Shown here one piece after another: positions 42,797-50,600 of a stretch of 64,000 nucleotides of DNA. Numbering within the stretch: the first letter of the stretch is position 1; every line of letters starts with the position of its first letter. The translations under genes were made by a program, and so were the position numbers. The notes under the pieces are model-generated. The model searched no databases and was not told the origin of the DNA. It saw only the letters and a list, made by a program, of their open reading frames with translations. This DNA is from Pseudomonadota bacterium (lineage in GTDB: Bacteria > Myxococcota_A > Polyangia > Polyangiales > Polyangiaceae): positions 162,312 through 226,311 of the forward strand of contig JAFAER010000011.1 in the NCBI GenBank assembly GCA_023423895.1, in the 5' to 3' direction.

Positions 42797-43129
42797 ATGG
42801 CCGTCGACATCAAGAAGCTGTTCAACGAAGAGCTCCCCGCTGCCCTCGCGAAGAACGCCGACGACGCGAAGACGATTGGCGCGAAGTACCAGATGAACGT
42901 CACCGGCGAAGGTGAGTGGAACATCGACGTCACGTCGACTGGCCCCTCCTGCAAGCCGGGCACCGGCGACGCCGACTGCACGATGACGATCGCGGCCGAG
43001 GACTTCCAGAAGCTCGTCGAGAACCCGCAGGCGAACGGCATGCAGCTCTTCTTCGCCGGCAAGCTCAAGGTCACGGGCAACCAGATGCTCGCGATGAAGC
43101 TGCAGAAGCTCTTCTCGTACAAGGCCTGA
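42797..43129 (+). CDS. SCP2 sterol-carrier-domain protein
   Basis: 110 residues, close to the size of a single SCP2 domain. The pattern DIKKLFNEELPAALAKN, WNIDVTSTGPSCKPG, DCTMTIAAEDFQKLVENPQ and NGMQLFFAGKLKVTGN, ending with LQKLFSY, fits the family, which binds lipids or fatty acyl-CoA in a hydrophobic tunnel. The ATG follows GAGGAGC. It is 8 bp from the CoA-transferase gene, so lipid or acyl-CoA metabolism is the likely context. Confidence 0.88.
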   Translation: MAVDIKKLFNEELPAALAKNADDAKTIGAKYQMNVTGEGEWNIDVTSTGPSCKPGTGDADCTMTIAAEDFQKLVENPQANGMQLFFAGKLKVTGNQMLAMKLQKLFSYKA

Positions 43130-43136
43130 GCCCGCG

Positions 43137-44312
43137 TTGATCCCGCTCACTGGGATCAAGATCCTCGACCTGTCGCGGCTCCTGCCGGGGCCGCTTGCGT
43201 CGCTCGTCCTCGCGGACCTCGGCGCGCAGGTCGACAAGATCGAGGACGCGGCCGGTGGCGACTACCTCCGGGTGATGCCGCCGCACCTGACCGGCGACGG
43301 AGGCGCAGAGCCGACGTCGAGCGTGTTCCTCGCGCTCAACCGGAACAAGCGAAGCGCCGTCTTCGATCTGAAGAAGCCCGAGGCGAAGGACGCGTTCCTT
43401 CGCCTCGTGCGTTCTTATGACGTCGTGCTGGAGCAGTTCCGCCCGGGAGTCCTCGACCGGCTAGGGCTGTCGCATCGAGCGCTGATGGAGGCAAACCCGC
43501 GGCTCGTCGTGTGCGCGCTGACGGGTTACGGCCAGAGCGGGCCGCTCGCGCATCGCGCGGGGCACGACTTGAACTATCTCGCGCGCGCCGGCGTCCTCGG
43601 CTTCCAGGGCCCGGCCGATCGTCCGCCCGCCGTGCCCGGCTTCCAGCTCGCCGACGTGAGCGGCGGCCTCTACGCCGTGATCGGGATCATGGGCGCCCTG
43701 ATGGAGCGCGCCCAGACGGGCCAGGGCCGCATCGTCGACGTCGCGATGATCGAGACCGCGATGCCGTTCGCCATCGCTGGGTTCGGCCTCGCCTTCGGCG
43801 GGCAGCCGCCGGCGCGCGGCGACGAGGCGCTCATCGGAGGGATCGCGCCCTACCAGACGTACGCGACGAAAGACGGCGGGGCGATGGCGCTCGCGTCGCT
43901 CGAGCCGAAGTTCTGGATGCAGTTCTGCGCGGGCATCGGACGTGAGGTCGACATGAGCGACCTCGTGCCGGGCCCGCATCAGGCCGCGCTGAAGGAGGAG
44001 CTCCGGAAGGTCTTTGCCCGGAAGACGCGCGAGGAGTGGGTCGCCTTCGCGAACGAGCGCGATTGCTGCCTCGAGCCTGTCCTCACGCCCGACGAGGCGC
44101 GACAGGACCCGCACCTCGCCGCCCGGAACATGTTCTTCGAGCTCGCGTCGCCGTGGGGACCGATCCCGCAGATTCGGACGCCGCTCACGTCGCTCGATCG
44201 CGTGCACGCGCCGCCGCCGAAGCAAGGCGAGCACACGGACGCGATCCTGCGCGACGCCGGCATCACGGACGAAGAGATCGCGAAGCTCCGCGCCGCCGGC
44301 GCCGTCCGCTGA
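43137..44312 (+). CDS. CaiB/BaiF-type CoA-transferase
   Basis: 391 residues from a TTG at 43137, the only start codon before the conserved IKILDLSRLLPGPLASL. Further family features: LGAQVDKIEDAAGGDYLR, NRNKRSAVFDLKKPEA, the active-site Asp region GYGQSGPLAHRAGHDLNYLA, and FQLADVSGGLYAVIGIMGAL. Members are family III CoA-transferases or alpha-methylacyl-CoA racemases; the AGHDLNY motif fits racemase-type members. With the preceding SCP2 gene and the nearby SDR at 36-37 kb, it suggests branched-chain or sterol-type acyl-CoA breakdown. Confidence 0.9.
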   Translation: MIPLTGIKILDLSRLLPGPLASLVLADLGAQVDKIEDAAGGDYLRVMPPHLTGDGGAEPTSSVFLALNRNKRSAVFDLKKPEAKDAFLRLVRSYDVVLEQFRPGVLDRLGLSHRALMEANPRLVVCALTGYGQSGPLAHRAGHDLNYLARAGVLGFQGPADRPPAVPGFQLADVSGGLYAVIGIMGALMERAQTGQGRIVDVAMIETAMPFAIAGFGLAFGGQPPARGDEALIGGIAPYQTYATKDGGAMALASLEPKFWMQFCAGIGREVDMSDLVPGPHQAALKEELRKVFARKTREEWVAFANERDCCLEPVLTPDEARQDPHLAARNMFFELASPWGPIPQIRTPLTSLDRVHAPPPKQGEHTDAILRDAGITDEEIAKLRAAGAVR

Positions 44313-44369
44313 GCCTTCGACTCTGCGGACCTCCCGGCGCGGACACATCGCGCGGCTCGTGCGAGCGGA

Positions 44370-44648
44370 TCAGGTTTGGGCTTTGCGTCGTCCGCGCGGG
44401 GTCGTGGTAGGCGCCGCATCGTTCTGGGAGCCCGCACGTCCGGCTTTGATCAACGCCAGCAGTCCCAACGCGCCGAGGACGCTCGCGCCGCCGACCCGGT
44501 AGACGTTGTTGGTCAGCTCTTCGTCGTGCGCGATCTCCCACGCCGCGAAGAGCAGGAGGAGCGCGATCATGAACGCGCCGAACCGGTGAGTGGTCTTCCA
44601 GATCATCGAGTCCATGCTCGAGTTCATGCCCTGCCCTCCGAGCGACAT
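44370..44648 (-). CDS. Small two-segment membrane protein
   Basis: 92 residues. Two hydrophobic segments (about 22-42, HRFGAFMIALLLLFAAWEI; and 52-70, GGASVLGALGLLALI) are joined by an acidic loop (HDEELTNNVYRV). The C-terminus is basic. It is separated from the DUF2325 gene by 185 bp. Family not recognised. A dyad (44741-44762) lies about 95 bases upstream. Confidence 0.65.
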   Translation of the reverse strand: MSLGGQGMNSSMDSMIWKTTHRFGAFMIALLLLFAAWEIAHDEELTNNVYRVGGASVLGALGLLALIKAGRAGSQNDAAPTTTPRGRRKAQT

Positions 44649-44740
44649 GCGCGACGATCACCGAAGACCGGTGACGCGACAGCCGTTCCACGGAACGTGG
44701 GGATGATCGCGGCGAGCCTGTAGCGTCCTTTCGCGGCAAC

Positions 44741-44762
44741 ACTGTTCGGTACGGCGAACAGT
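44741..44762. promoter_or_regulatory. 8-bp inverted repeat ACTGTTCG-N6-CGAACAGT
   Basis: Perfect dyad with a 6-base spacer GTACGG, in the 185-bp gap upstream of the small membrane-protein gene. It is of the size and symmetry of a dimeric repressor site. The regulator is unknown. A GTTCG/CGAAC core also occurs in the dyad at 52582-52619. Confidence 0.45.
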
Positions 44763-44833
44763 CCGTCGGCCCAAGAGCTCGACACGCGCGTGACCTCGTT
44801 CGTGCCGACGAGGTCGAGTGCGGAGCCGCGACC

Positions 44834-45196
44834 TCAGGTGTCGCTCGTCTCGAGGGCGGCGACGGCGTTGCGCAACGCCGACACGGATGCCGTCCGCAGG
44901 TAGACGACAGGCGCGTCGTCGGAGACGAGGCCTTTCACCTGATCGCGGAGCGAGTGCGAGACCATTCCCACCATGACGATGACGGCGGCGACGCGTCCGA
45001 GCATGCGGCGCGTACCGTTCGGCACGCGGTTCTCGAAGTGGCGCAGCTCGAGCCCGCGCTCTTCGACGATCTCTCGGTAGCGCTCCGACATGCCACCGCT
45101 GCCGCCCACGACGACGACCGCCGCCTTCGCAGCCGCCGACTCCTTGTTCCTGGCGCTCTGGGTGAGGCCATTCTTGCTGCTGCTGCTGCTGCTCAT
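44834..45196 (-). CDS. DUF2325 protein
   Basis: 120 residues. After a Ser-rich start the pattern AAVVVVGGSGGMSERYREIVEERGLELRH appears, then NGTRRMLGRVAAVIVMVGMVSH and PVVYLRTASVSALRNAV. This is the DUF2325 arrangement, seen alone or fused to other domains, and of uncertain function. The N-terminal poly-Ser is encoded by six codons and may vary by slippage. It is divergent from nothing; a 191-bp gap separates it from the MshEN gene upstream. Confidence 0.78.
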   Translation of the reverse strand: MSSSSSSKNGLTQSARNKESAAAKAAVVVVGGSGGMSERYREIVEERGLELRHFENRVPNGTRRMLGRVAAVIVMVGMVSHSLRDQVKGLVSDDAPVVYLRTASVSALRNAVAALETSDT

Positions 45197-45387
45197 ACCA
45201 GCCGTCGGAGCAAGAACCGGCCCACGCTCCGCAGCATGGAGTTCTCCGAGGGATCGCGCTGGCGAGCCTGCTATTCCCGCAATCTTGGCAATCGACCGCG
45301 ATCGATCGCCCGGCAGGGCGGACAGGCTGTCAACGAGTCCGACCGCGACTGTCCGAGGGCCGACAGCGGGGATCGCGTGCGGTCAGC

Positions 45388-46542
45388 TCAGATCTTCCGG
45401 AGCTCTTCGACGAACTCCCAGTCCGCGATGAGCCCTTTGCGGAGGAGAATCGAGAGGAGCGCCGCGACGACCGGCTCCCAGCGAATCTGGTCGCCGAGGA
45501 TCTCGCGGGCGTCGGCACCGTGCGCCGTCGCACGAAGGGCGCTCACGAAGTCACGCGCGGTGAGACCCTCTGCCGGCGAGCTCTTCTCGTCCTTCTTCTT
45601 GGCCGGGAGCGTGATGGTCGTCCCGTCGAGCAACGTGAGGTTCACCATCCGCGGCCGTCGTCTTCCGGGATCGGAGGCCCGCCCGGGATCGGAGGCCCGC
45701 CCGGGATCGGAGGTCCGCCCGGGATCGGAGGTCCGCCCGGGATCCGATTCGTCGGTGCGCGACGGTGCAGGCTTGTGCGGCGCTTCGGCGGCCGCGGCGA
45801 CGCCGGCCGGCGGATACGAACGCGCGGTCGGCGGTGGCGCCTCGTCCGCGTTGCTCGCCGGAGGCGGCGGCGGAACGCTCGTCGTGCGACGTGCGGCCGG
45901 CGGAGGATACGAGCGTGGCGGATCCGGCTGCGTCGGCACCGCCGGCGTCATCGGGGCGGCCTCGCTGCGTGCGTGCGAGGTCGGCGGGTCCACGCGCGTC
46001 GGCGGGGGCGGGACGTCGAGCATCGACATCCCCGGCGTCGACTCGCCGTAATACACACGGATCGCGCTGCGGATGTCCGAGGCGGACGCGATCATCGGGC
46101 GAGCAGGGAGTCCCGCGAGCCGCGCGACCTCGAGAAGCGCCGACTCGTTGGTCGGGTCGTCCATCGCGACGTAGAGCGTCTCGCCCTGACCCTTCACGTG
46201 GCGAACGAAGATGGGAATGAGACAGTACTTCTCCGCCACCTCACGCGAGACCCGGTTCAGGAGCTGGCGTGAAAAGTCGATGTGGTAGAGCGAGACCCAG
46301 GGCACGCTGAGCTGGAGGCTCAACGTCTGCGTGAGTTGAGCCTCGGTGATCCATCCTCGTTCGAGGAGGACCTGGCCCAGCTTCTGGCCTGCTTCACGCG
46401 GGGATCCGAGGACCTCCCCGAGCTGCTCGGCAGTGATGACCTTGCTCTCCACGAGGAGCTCGCCGAGCAGCACGCGACGAATGCTCGTCGCCTCGCCCTG
46501 CGCGCCCGTTGGGGATGACGGCCTGCTCGGATCGCCGACCAC
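45388..46542 (-). CDS. Orphan MshEN (type II secretion GspE N-domain) protein
   Basis: 384 residues from a GTG at 46542. Residues about 22-170 match the two-part MshEN/GspE N-terminal domain (LLGELLVESKVITAEQLGEVL; LGQVLLERGWITEAQLTQTLS; LIPIFVRHVKGQGETLYVAM). No ATPase domain follows. Instead a Pro-rich linker of about 140 residues ends in 4.5 copies of a hexapeptide DPGR(T/A)S, and a short C-terminal domain (about 320-384) begins with VNLTLLDGTTITLPAK. MshEN domains can bind c-di-GMP; here binding is inferred from the fold only. Likely a c-di-GMP effector or adaptor for pili or secretion. Confidence 0.84.
   Translation of the reverse strand: MVGDPSRPSSPTGAQGEATSIRRVLLGELLVESKVITAEQLGEVLGSPREAGQKLGQVLLERGWITEAQLTQTLSLQLSVPWVSLYHIDFSRQLLNRVSREVAEKYCLIPIFVRHVKGQGETLYVAMDDPTNESALLEVARLAGLPARPMIASASDIRSAIRVYYGESTPGMSMLDVPPPPTRVDPPTSHARSEAAPMTPAVPTQPDPPRSYPPPAARRTTSVPPPPPASNADEAPPPTARSYPPAGVAAAAEAPHKPAPSRTDESDPGRTSDPGRTSDPGRASDPGRASDPGRRRPRMVNLTLLDGTTITLPAKKKDEKSSPAEGLTARDFVSALRATAHGADAREILGDQIRWEPVVAALLSILLRKGLIADWEFVEELRKI
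45666..45746. repeat. Four and a half 18-bp tandem units inside the MshEN gene
   Basis: Units of 18 bp (cgggatcggaggcccgcc type) at 45666, 45684, 45702 and 45720, then a half unit. Each encodes DPGRAS or DPGRTS, keeping the reading frame. Copy number could change by slippage without breaking the gene. Confidence 0.9.
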
Positions 46543-46637
46543 GGACCCATGCTAGCGGGACGTGCCCCTGGAAGGGCAACAAGAGGGGTGATTTCGCGAA
46601 GGAAGCTCTTCTGGATGAGGTCAAATCGCCGCGCCCT

Positions 46638-46681
46638 GCGGCGCGGCCCCCGCCGTCCCGCGGCGCGGCCCCCGCCGTCCC
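46638..46681. repeat. Two 22-bp tandem units in the kinase/MshEN gap
   Basis: Two identical 22-bp units (46638-46659 and 46660-46681) of pure G/C/T composition (GCGGCGCGGCCCCCGCCGTCCC type). They lie in the 272-bp gap between the divergent MshEN and kinase genes. A partial third unit follows. Function not seen. Confidence 0.75.
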
Positions 46682-46814
46682 GCGGCGTCGGCCCGTGTCG
46701 CCTGGGGTGGACAGCTCTCGCGCCGGACGGGGGCTCCAGGACCGGGGTTCCCAAGTTCTTACCGTTTCCGGGGGGTTGAGCGCATGATAGCTTCGCTCAT
46801 CCGGGGCGAGTGGT

Positions 46815-49559
46815 ATGCGGCAATGTCCTCAGTGCCAGAGCGAGTGCGAAGAGACGCACAAGTTCTGTCCGACGTGCGGTTTCCCGGTAGGGAAGGTCGC
46901 CGTCCAACCCGACGATCCGCTCGTCGGGCGCACGCTTCCCGGTGGCTACGTCATCCTCGATCTCGTCGGGATCGGCGGGATGGGCCGCGTGTACCGCGCC
47001 GAGCAGACGAACCTCGGGCGCACGGTCGCCGTCAAGATCATCCACCCGCATCTCGTCGGCGAAGAGAACGCCGCCGCGCGCTTCATCACCGAAGCGCGCG
47101 CTGCGAGCCGCCTCAATCACCCGAACTCCGTCGCCGTCATCGACTTCGGCAAGACCGAGGACGGGCAGCTCTACCTCGTCATGGAGTTCTTGCGGGGCAA
47201 GGACCTCGCGCGCATCCAGTACGAGGAGGGCCCGCTCTCGTTCCGGCGCATCGTCAGCATCCTGCGGCAGACGCTCGCAGCGCTCTCGGAAGCGCACCAC
47301 CTCGGGATCATCCATCGCGATCTGAAGCCCGAGAACATCATCCTCGAGCAGATCCGCACCGGCGGCGACTTCGTGAAGGTCGTCGACTTCGGGCTCGCGA
47401 AGATGCGCATCGAGGCGGTGCAGACGAACATCACGAGCCCGGGCATCGTCTGCGGCACGCCCGAGTACATGAGCCCGGAGCAGGGCCGCGGCGATCCGCT
47501 CGACGCCCGCTCCGACCTCTACGCGGTCGGCGTCATCTTCTACCAGCTGCTGACCGGACGCCTGCCGTTCGAAGCCGAGAGCCCGACGCAGGTCGTGCTC
47601 ATGCACATCACGGAGCAGCCGGACGATCCGCGCGCGGTCGTGCCGGAGCGGAACATCCCTTCGCTCCTCGCCGACGTGTGCCTGATGGCGCTCGCGAAGG
47701 ATCCGTCGCACCGCTTCGGCAACGCCGACGAGTTCTCGGAGGCGCTCGGCGACGCGATCACGCAGATCGAGTCGAGCGTGCCGAAGGCTCCGGTCGCAGC
47801 CACGGTGAAGTGCGCGGCGTGTGGTGCGCAGAACCCGGGCGGCCAGAAGTTCTGCGGCGAGTGCGGCTCGTCGCTGACGAACGCGATCCCGGCAGCGCCC
47901 CGCAACAACAACGGGGCGCTCGCGACGGCCGCCACCATGAGCCCGCCGAGCGGCGACCCAGCGCCGGTCGCGATCCCCGTCGAGCCGGGGACCGGCAAGC
48001 GCCCGGTCCTCGTCGACGGCAGCCGCGCCAACTTCCCGCTGGAGTTCGTCGGCCGCGACGAAGATCTCCTCTGGCTGCAGGATCGTCTCGCCGACGCGAA
48101 GAGCTCGCTCGTCGGGGCACGCGTCGTCGGCGACATCGGCATGGGCAAGTCGCGCTTGCTCGGCGAGTTCCTCGACACGGTGAAGTCGCAGAAGAACCTC
48201 GTCATCGAGGTCGGTCCGGACCCCGCATGGGCGGAGGTCGGCTATTACGCCGTCCGCAGCGCGATCGTGAAGCTCGCCAACCTGCCGACCGACGGCGGGT
48301 CGACGAAGGACTGGGCCGCGGCGAGCGCCGAAGCCCGTCGCGGGCTCGCTGACATCTTCGAGCACGGCGGCCGCGGCCAGCTCTCGTCGGACGAGCTGCG
48401 CTTCGCGGTGGCGGAGGCGCTGCGCTGGGCGATCGTGCGCGCGAGCGAGCGCGCAGGTGGCAAGAAGGTCATCGTCGCCGTCGACGATCTGCACGCCATC
48501 GACGGCGCAAGCCGCACCGCGTTCGCCGATGCGGTCGGGGAGCCGCCGCTCGTCCCGTCGCTCCTCATCGTCAGCTATCCGCCGGGCCACGATCCGGGCT
48601 GGCCGGCGAGCACCGCTTCCGCACGCGTCCTCATGGGCCTTCCGCCGGCGCTCGTGTCGAAGCTGCTGCAAGGCACCAACAAGCCGAGCTCGCAGATCGG
48701 CGGGCGCGGCGTCGCTCCGTTGTACGTCGAGCAGCTGCTGCGCTTCTCGCGCGAGCAGGGCGGCCGCGCGCCGACACGGCTCGCCGATCTCATCGCGCTT
48801 CGCGTCGAGCGCCTCCCGCCGGACGCTCGCCGCGTCCTCCAGGCCATCGCGGTCTACGGCGACAACGCCGACAACGAGACCGTCCGCAAGATGGTCCCCG
48901 AAGGCACGAACCTCGACGAGGCGACGACCGCGCTCGAGGCCGCGGGCATGATCGAGGCGCTCGATGCCGGTGGTACACGCCATCGCAGCGCGCATCCGCT
49001 CGTCCGCGATGTCGTCCTCGCGACGATCCCTGCCGCCGTTCGACGCGGCCTGCACGCGACGTGCGCCGAGATCGGCGAGGACCGCGGCATGCCGCTCGAG
49101 GCGCGTGCGCTCCACGAGTACAACGCGCAGCGCACCTTCCAGGCGCTCATCCTGCTGGAGCAGGTGGCGACCCGCGCCGGGCACCGCGGCGATCTCGGCG
49201 GTTCGATCTCGTCGTTGCGCCGCGGGCTCGATCTCGCGCGTCGCGAGCTGTTCCGCGGCGAGCTCGACGATCCGATGCGCGCGGTGCTCATCTTCGCGCG
49301 GAAGCTCGGAGAGTCGCTCACGGCGGCCGGTCAATTCACGGACGCGGAGGGCGTCTTGCGCGAGGCGCTCGACATGGCCGGACCGAGCGGCTCGGACCGC
49401 GCGCGTGTGCTCGGCGCGCTCGCGCAGGTCTCCGCGATCCGGGACCGTAACGACGAGGCGCATCGTTACCTCCTCGAGGCCCTGGAGCTCGCGTTCGCGT
49501 CGGGCGCGCACGAGCTCTTGCACTCGCTCGAGGACCTGAAGAAGTCGATCGCGGTCTGA
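46815..49559 (+). CDS. Ser/Thr kinase fused to zinc ribbons and an ATPase/helical domain
   Basis: 914 residues. An N-terminal zinc ribbon (C4, C7, C18, C21) is followed by a kinase domain (about 45-315: glycine loop GIGGMGRV, K74, HRDLKPEN with D169, DFG 191-193, GTPEYMSPEQ). A second zinc ribbon lies at about 332-350 (CAACGAQNPGGQKFCGEC). A P-loop ATPase region (about 420-700) has Walker A GDIGMGKS near 439 and a Walker B-like VIVAVDDLHAI. The last 200 residues look helical (TPR-like). Similar to large kinases with an AAA/STAND-like regulator in myxobacteria. Role unknown, but the layout suggests an ATP-dependent signalling switch. Confidence 0.9.
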   Translation: MRQCPQCQSECEETHKFCPTCGFPVGKVAVQPDDPLVGRTLPGGYVILDLVGIGGMGRVYRAEQTNLGRTVAVKIIHPHLVGEENAAARFITEARAASRLNHPNSVAVIDFGKTEDGQLYLVMEFLRGKDLARIQYEEGPLSFRRIVSILRQTLAALSEAHHLGIIHRDLKPENIILEQIRTGGDFVKVVDFGLAKMRIEAVQTNITSPGIVCGTPEYMSPEQGRGDPLDARSDLYAVGVIFYQLLTGRLPFEAESPTQVVLMHITEQPDDPRAVVPERNIPSLLADVCLMALAKDPSHRFGNADEFSEALGDAITQIESSVPKAPVAATVKCAACGAQNPGGQKFCGECGSSLTNAIPAAPRNNNGALATAATMSPPSGDPAPVAIPVEPGTGKRPVLVDGSRANFPLEFVGRDEDLLWLQDRLADAKSSLVGARVVGDIGMGKSRLLGEFLDTVKSQKNLVIEVGPDPAWAEVGYYAVRSAIVKLANLPTDGGSTKDWAAASAEARRGLADIFEHGGRGQLSSDELRFAVAEALRWAIVRASERAGGKKVIVAVDDLHAIDGASRTAFADAVGEPPLVPSLLIVSYPPGHDPGWPASTASARVLMGLPPALVSKLLQGTNKPSSQIGGRGVAPLYVEQLLRFSREQGGRAPTRLADLIALRVERLPPDARRVLQAIAVYGDNADNETVRKMVPEGTNLDEATTALEAAGMIEALDAGGTRHRSAHPLVRDVVLATIPAAVRRGLHATCAEIGEDRGMPLEARALHEYNAQRTFQALILLEQVATRAGHRGDLGGSISSLRRGLDLARRELFRGELDDPMRAVLIFARKLGESLTAAGQFTDAEGVLREALDMAGPSGSDRARVLGALAQVSAIRDRNDEAHRYLLEALELAFASGAHELLHSLEDLKKSIAV

Positions 49560-49562
49560 CGC

Positions 49563-50477
49563 TCAGCGTGCGCCCGCCACGCGTGCGCTCGCCGAGGACG
49601 GGATCCGGTCGAGGCGCACCGAGATCGGCTCCGACACGGCGCCCGAGAGCTTCTTCATCGTCGACAGCTCGACGACGTCGTGCGCGCAGAAGACCTTCAC
49701 CTCGGAGCCGTGCCCGCGAACGAGCTGCCGCAGGCGGCGCTGGTTGAGCAGCCGCCGTCGACGATCGACCTCCATGAGGCGCTGGTACAGACGCAGCCCC
49801 GGCGTGCAGCGGTGCCTCCGCGGGTCCATCTCACCGCGATAGAAGTACGCGTCCCCGCAGTGGAGCAGCCACTGTTTGCCGTCGTGGACCGCCACCCCGG
49901 CGTGGCCCTGGGTGTGACCGACGAGCGGTACGAGCAGGATCTCCGGCGGCAGGCCGTGCAAGCCGCGCGCAGCTTCGAAGCCGAACCACCTCTCGCCGTC
50001 GGGGTCGTACGCATGCCACCGGTCGCTGCTGCTCCATTGCTGCGGACGGAAGCGCTGGCGATCGAGGAACGTCTTGCGTGCCCGCGCGGCATCACGCTCG
50101 GCTTCCAGCAGGTGGACGCGCGCGCGCGGGAAGTCGTCGAGCCCGCCGGCATGATCGAAGTCGAGGTGCGTCAGGACGATGTCCGTGACGTCTTCGGCGC
50201 GGTATCCGAGCTGCTCGACCTGTCGGAGGGCCGTGTCCGCCTCGCGAAGCTGTGGCCGGCAGAGGACGTCGAGGAACAGGGAGGAGAGGCGGCGCCTCGG
50301 ATAACGCACGTCGAGCAGCCCTAGGCCCGTGTCGACGAGCACCAGTCGATCGCGGAGCTCGACGAGCAAGCAGTGACAGCACATCTCCGCGCGGCCATGT
50401 GCACCCTGCCGACCGTCCATGAAGCGGCGGCCGGGCGGGCACATCGTGACGCAGTCGAGATGAAGGATGCGAGTCAT
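49563..50477 (-). CDS. Metallo-beta-lactamase-fold hydrolase
   Basis: 304 residues from the ATG at 50477 behind GGAGGAGG. The fold is clear: VLVDTGLGLLDV, the metal motif THLDFDHAGG (H104, D106, D108, H109), LLVPLVGHTQGHAGVAV, and LHCGDAYFYRGEM. The motif is HxDxDH instead of the usual HxHxDH; one His is replaced by Asp. In outline it is like AHL-lactonase/MBL hydrolases, but a substrate cannot be named. A stretch of basic residues is at the C-terminus. It is convergent with the kinase-ATPase (3-bp gap), and the AmrS gene lies 123 bp upstream. Confidence 0.85.
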   Translation of the reverse strand: MTRILHLDCVTMCPPGRRFMDGRQGAHGRAEMCCHCLLVELRDRLVLVDTGLGLLDVRYPRRRLSSLFLDVLCRPQLREADTALRQVEQLGYRAEDVTDIVLTHLDFDHAGGLDDFPRARVHLLEAERDAARARKTFLDRQRFRPQQWSSSDRWHAYDPDGERWFGFEAARGLHGLPPEILLVPLVGHTQGHAGVAVHDGKQWLLHCGDAYFYRGEMDPRRHRCTPGLRLYQRLMEVDRRRRLLNQRRLRQLVRGHGSEVKVFCAHDVVELSTMKKLSGAVSEPISVRLDRIPSSASARVAGAR

Positions 50478-50600
50478 CGAGCCTCCTCCTGGAATCGCAA
50501 GCGCGTGGGAGCGCCCGCGCGGCCATGCAAACAACGGAGCAGCCGACGACGGCACGCGGAGCCGCGACGTGGAGGCGCGCTCCGCCGCGTCGTGCGTCGG

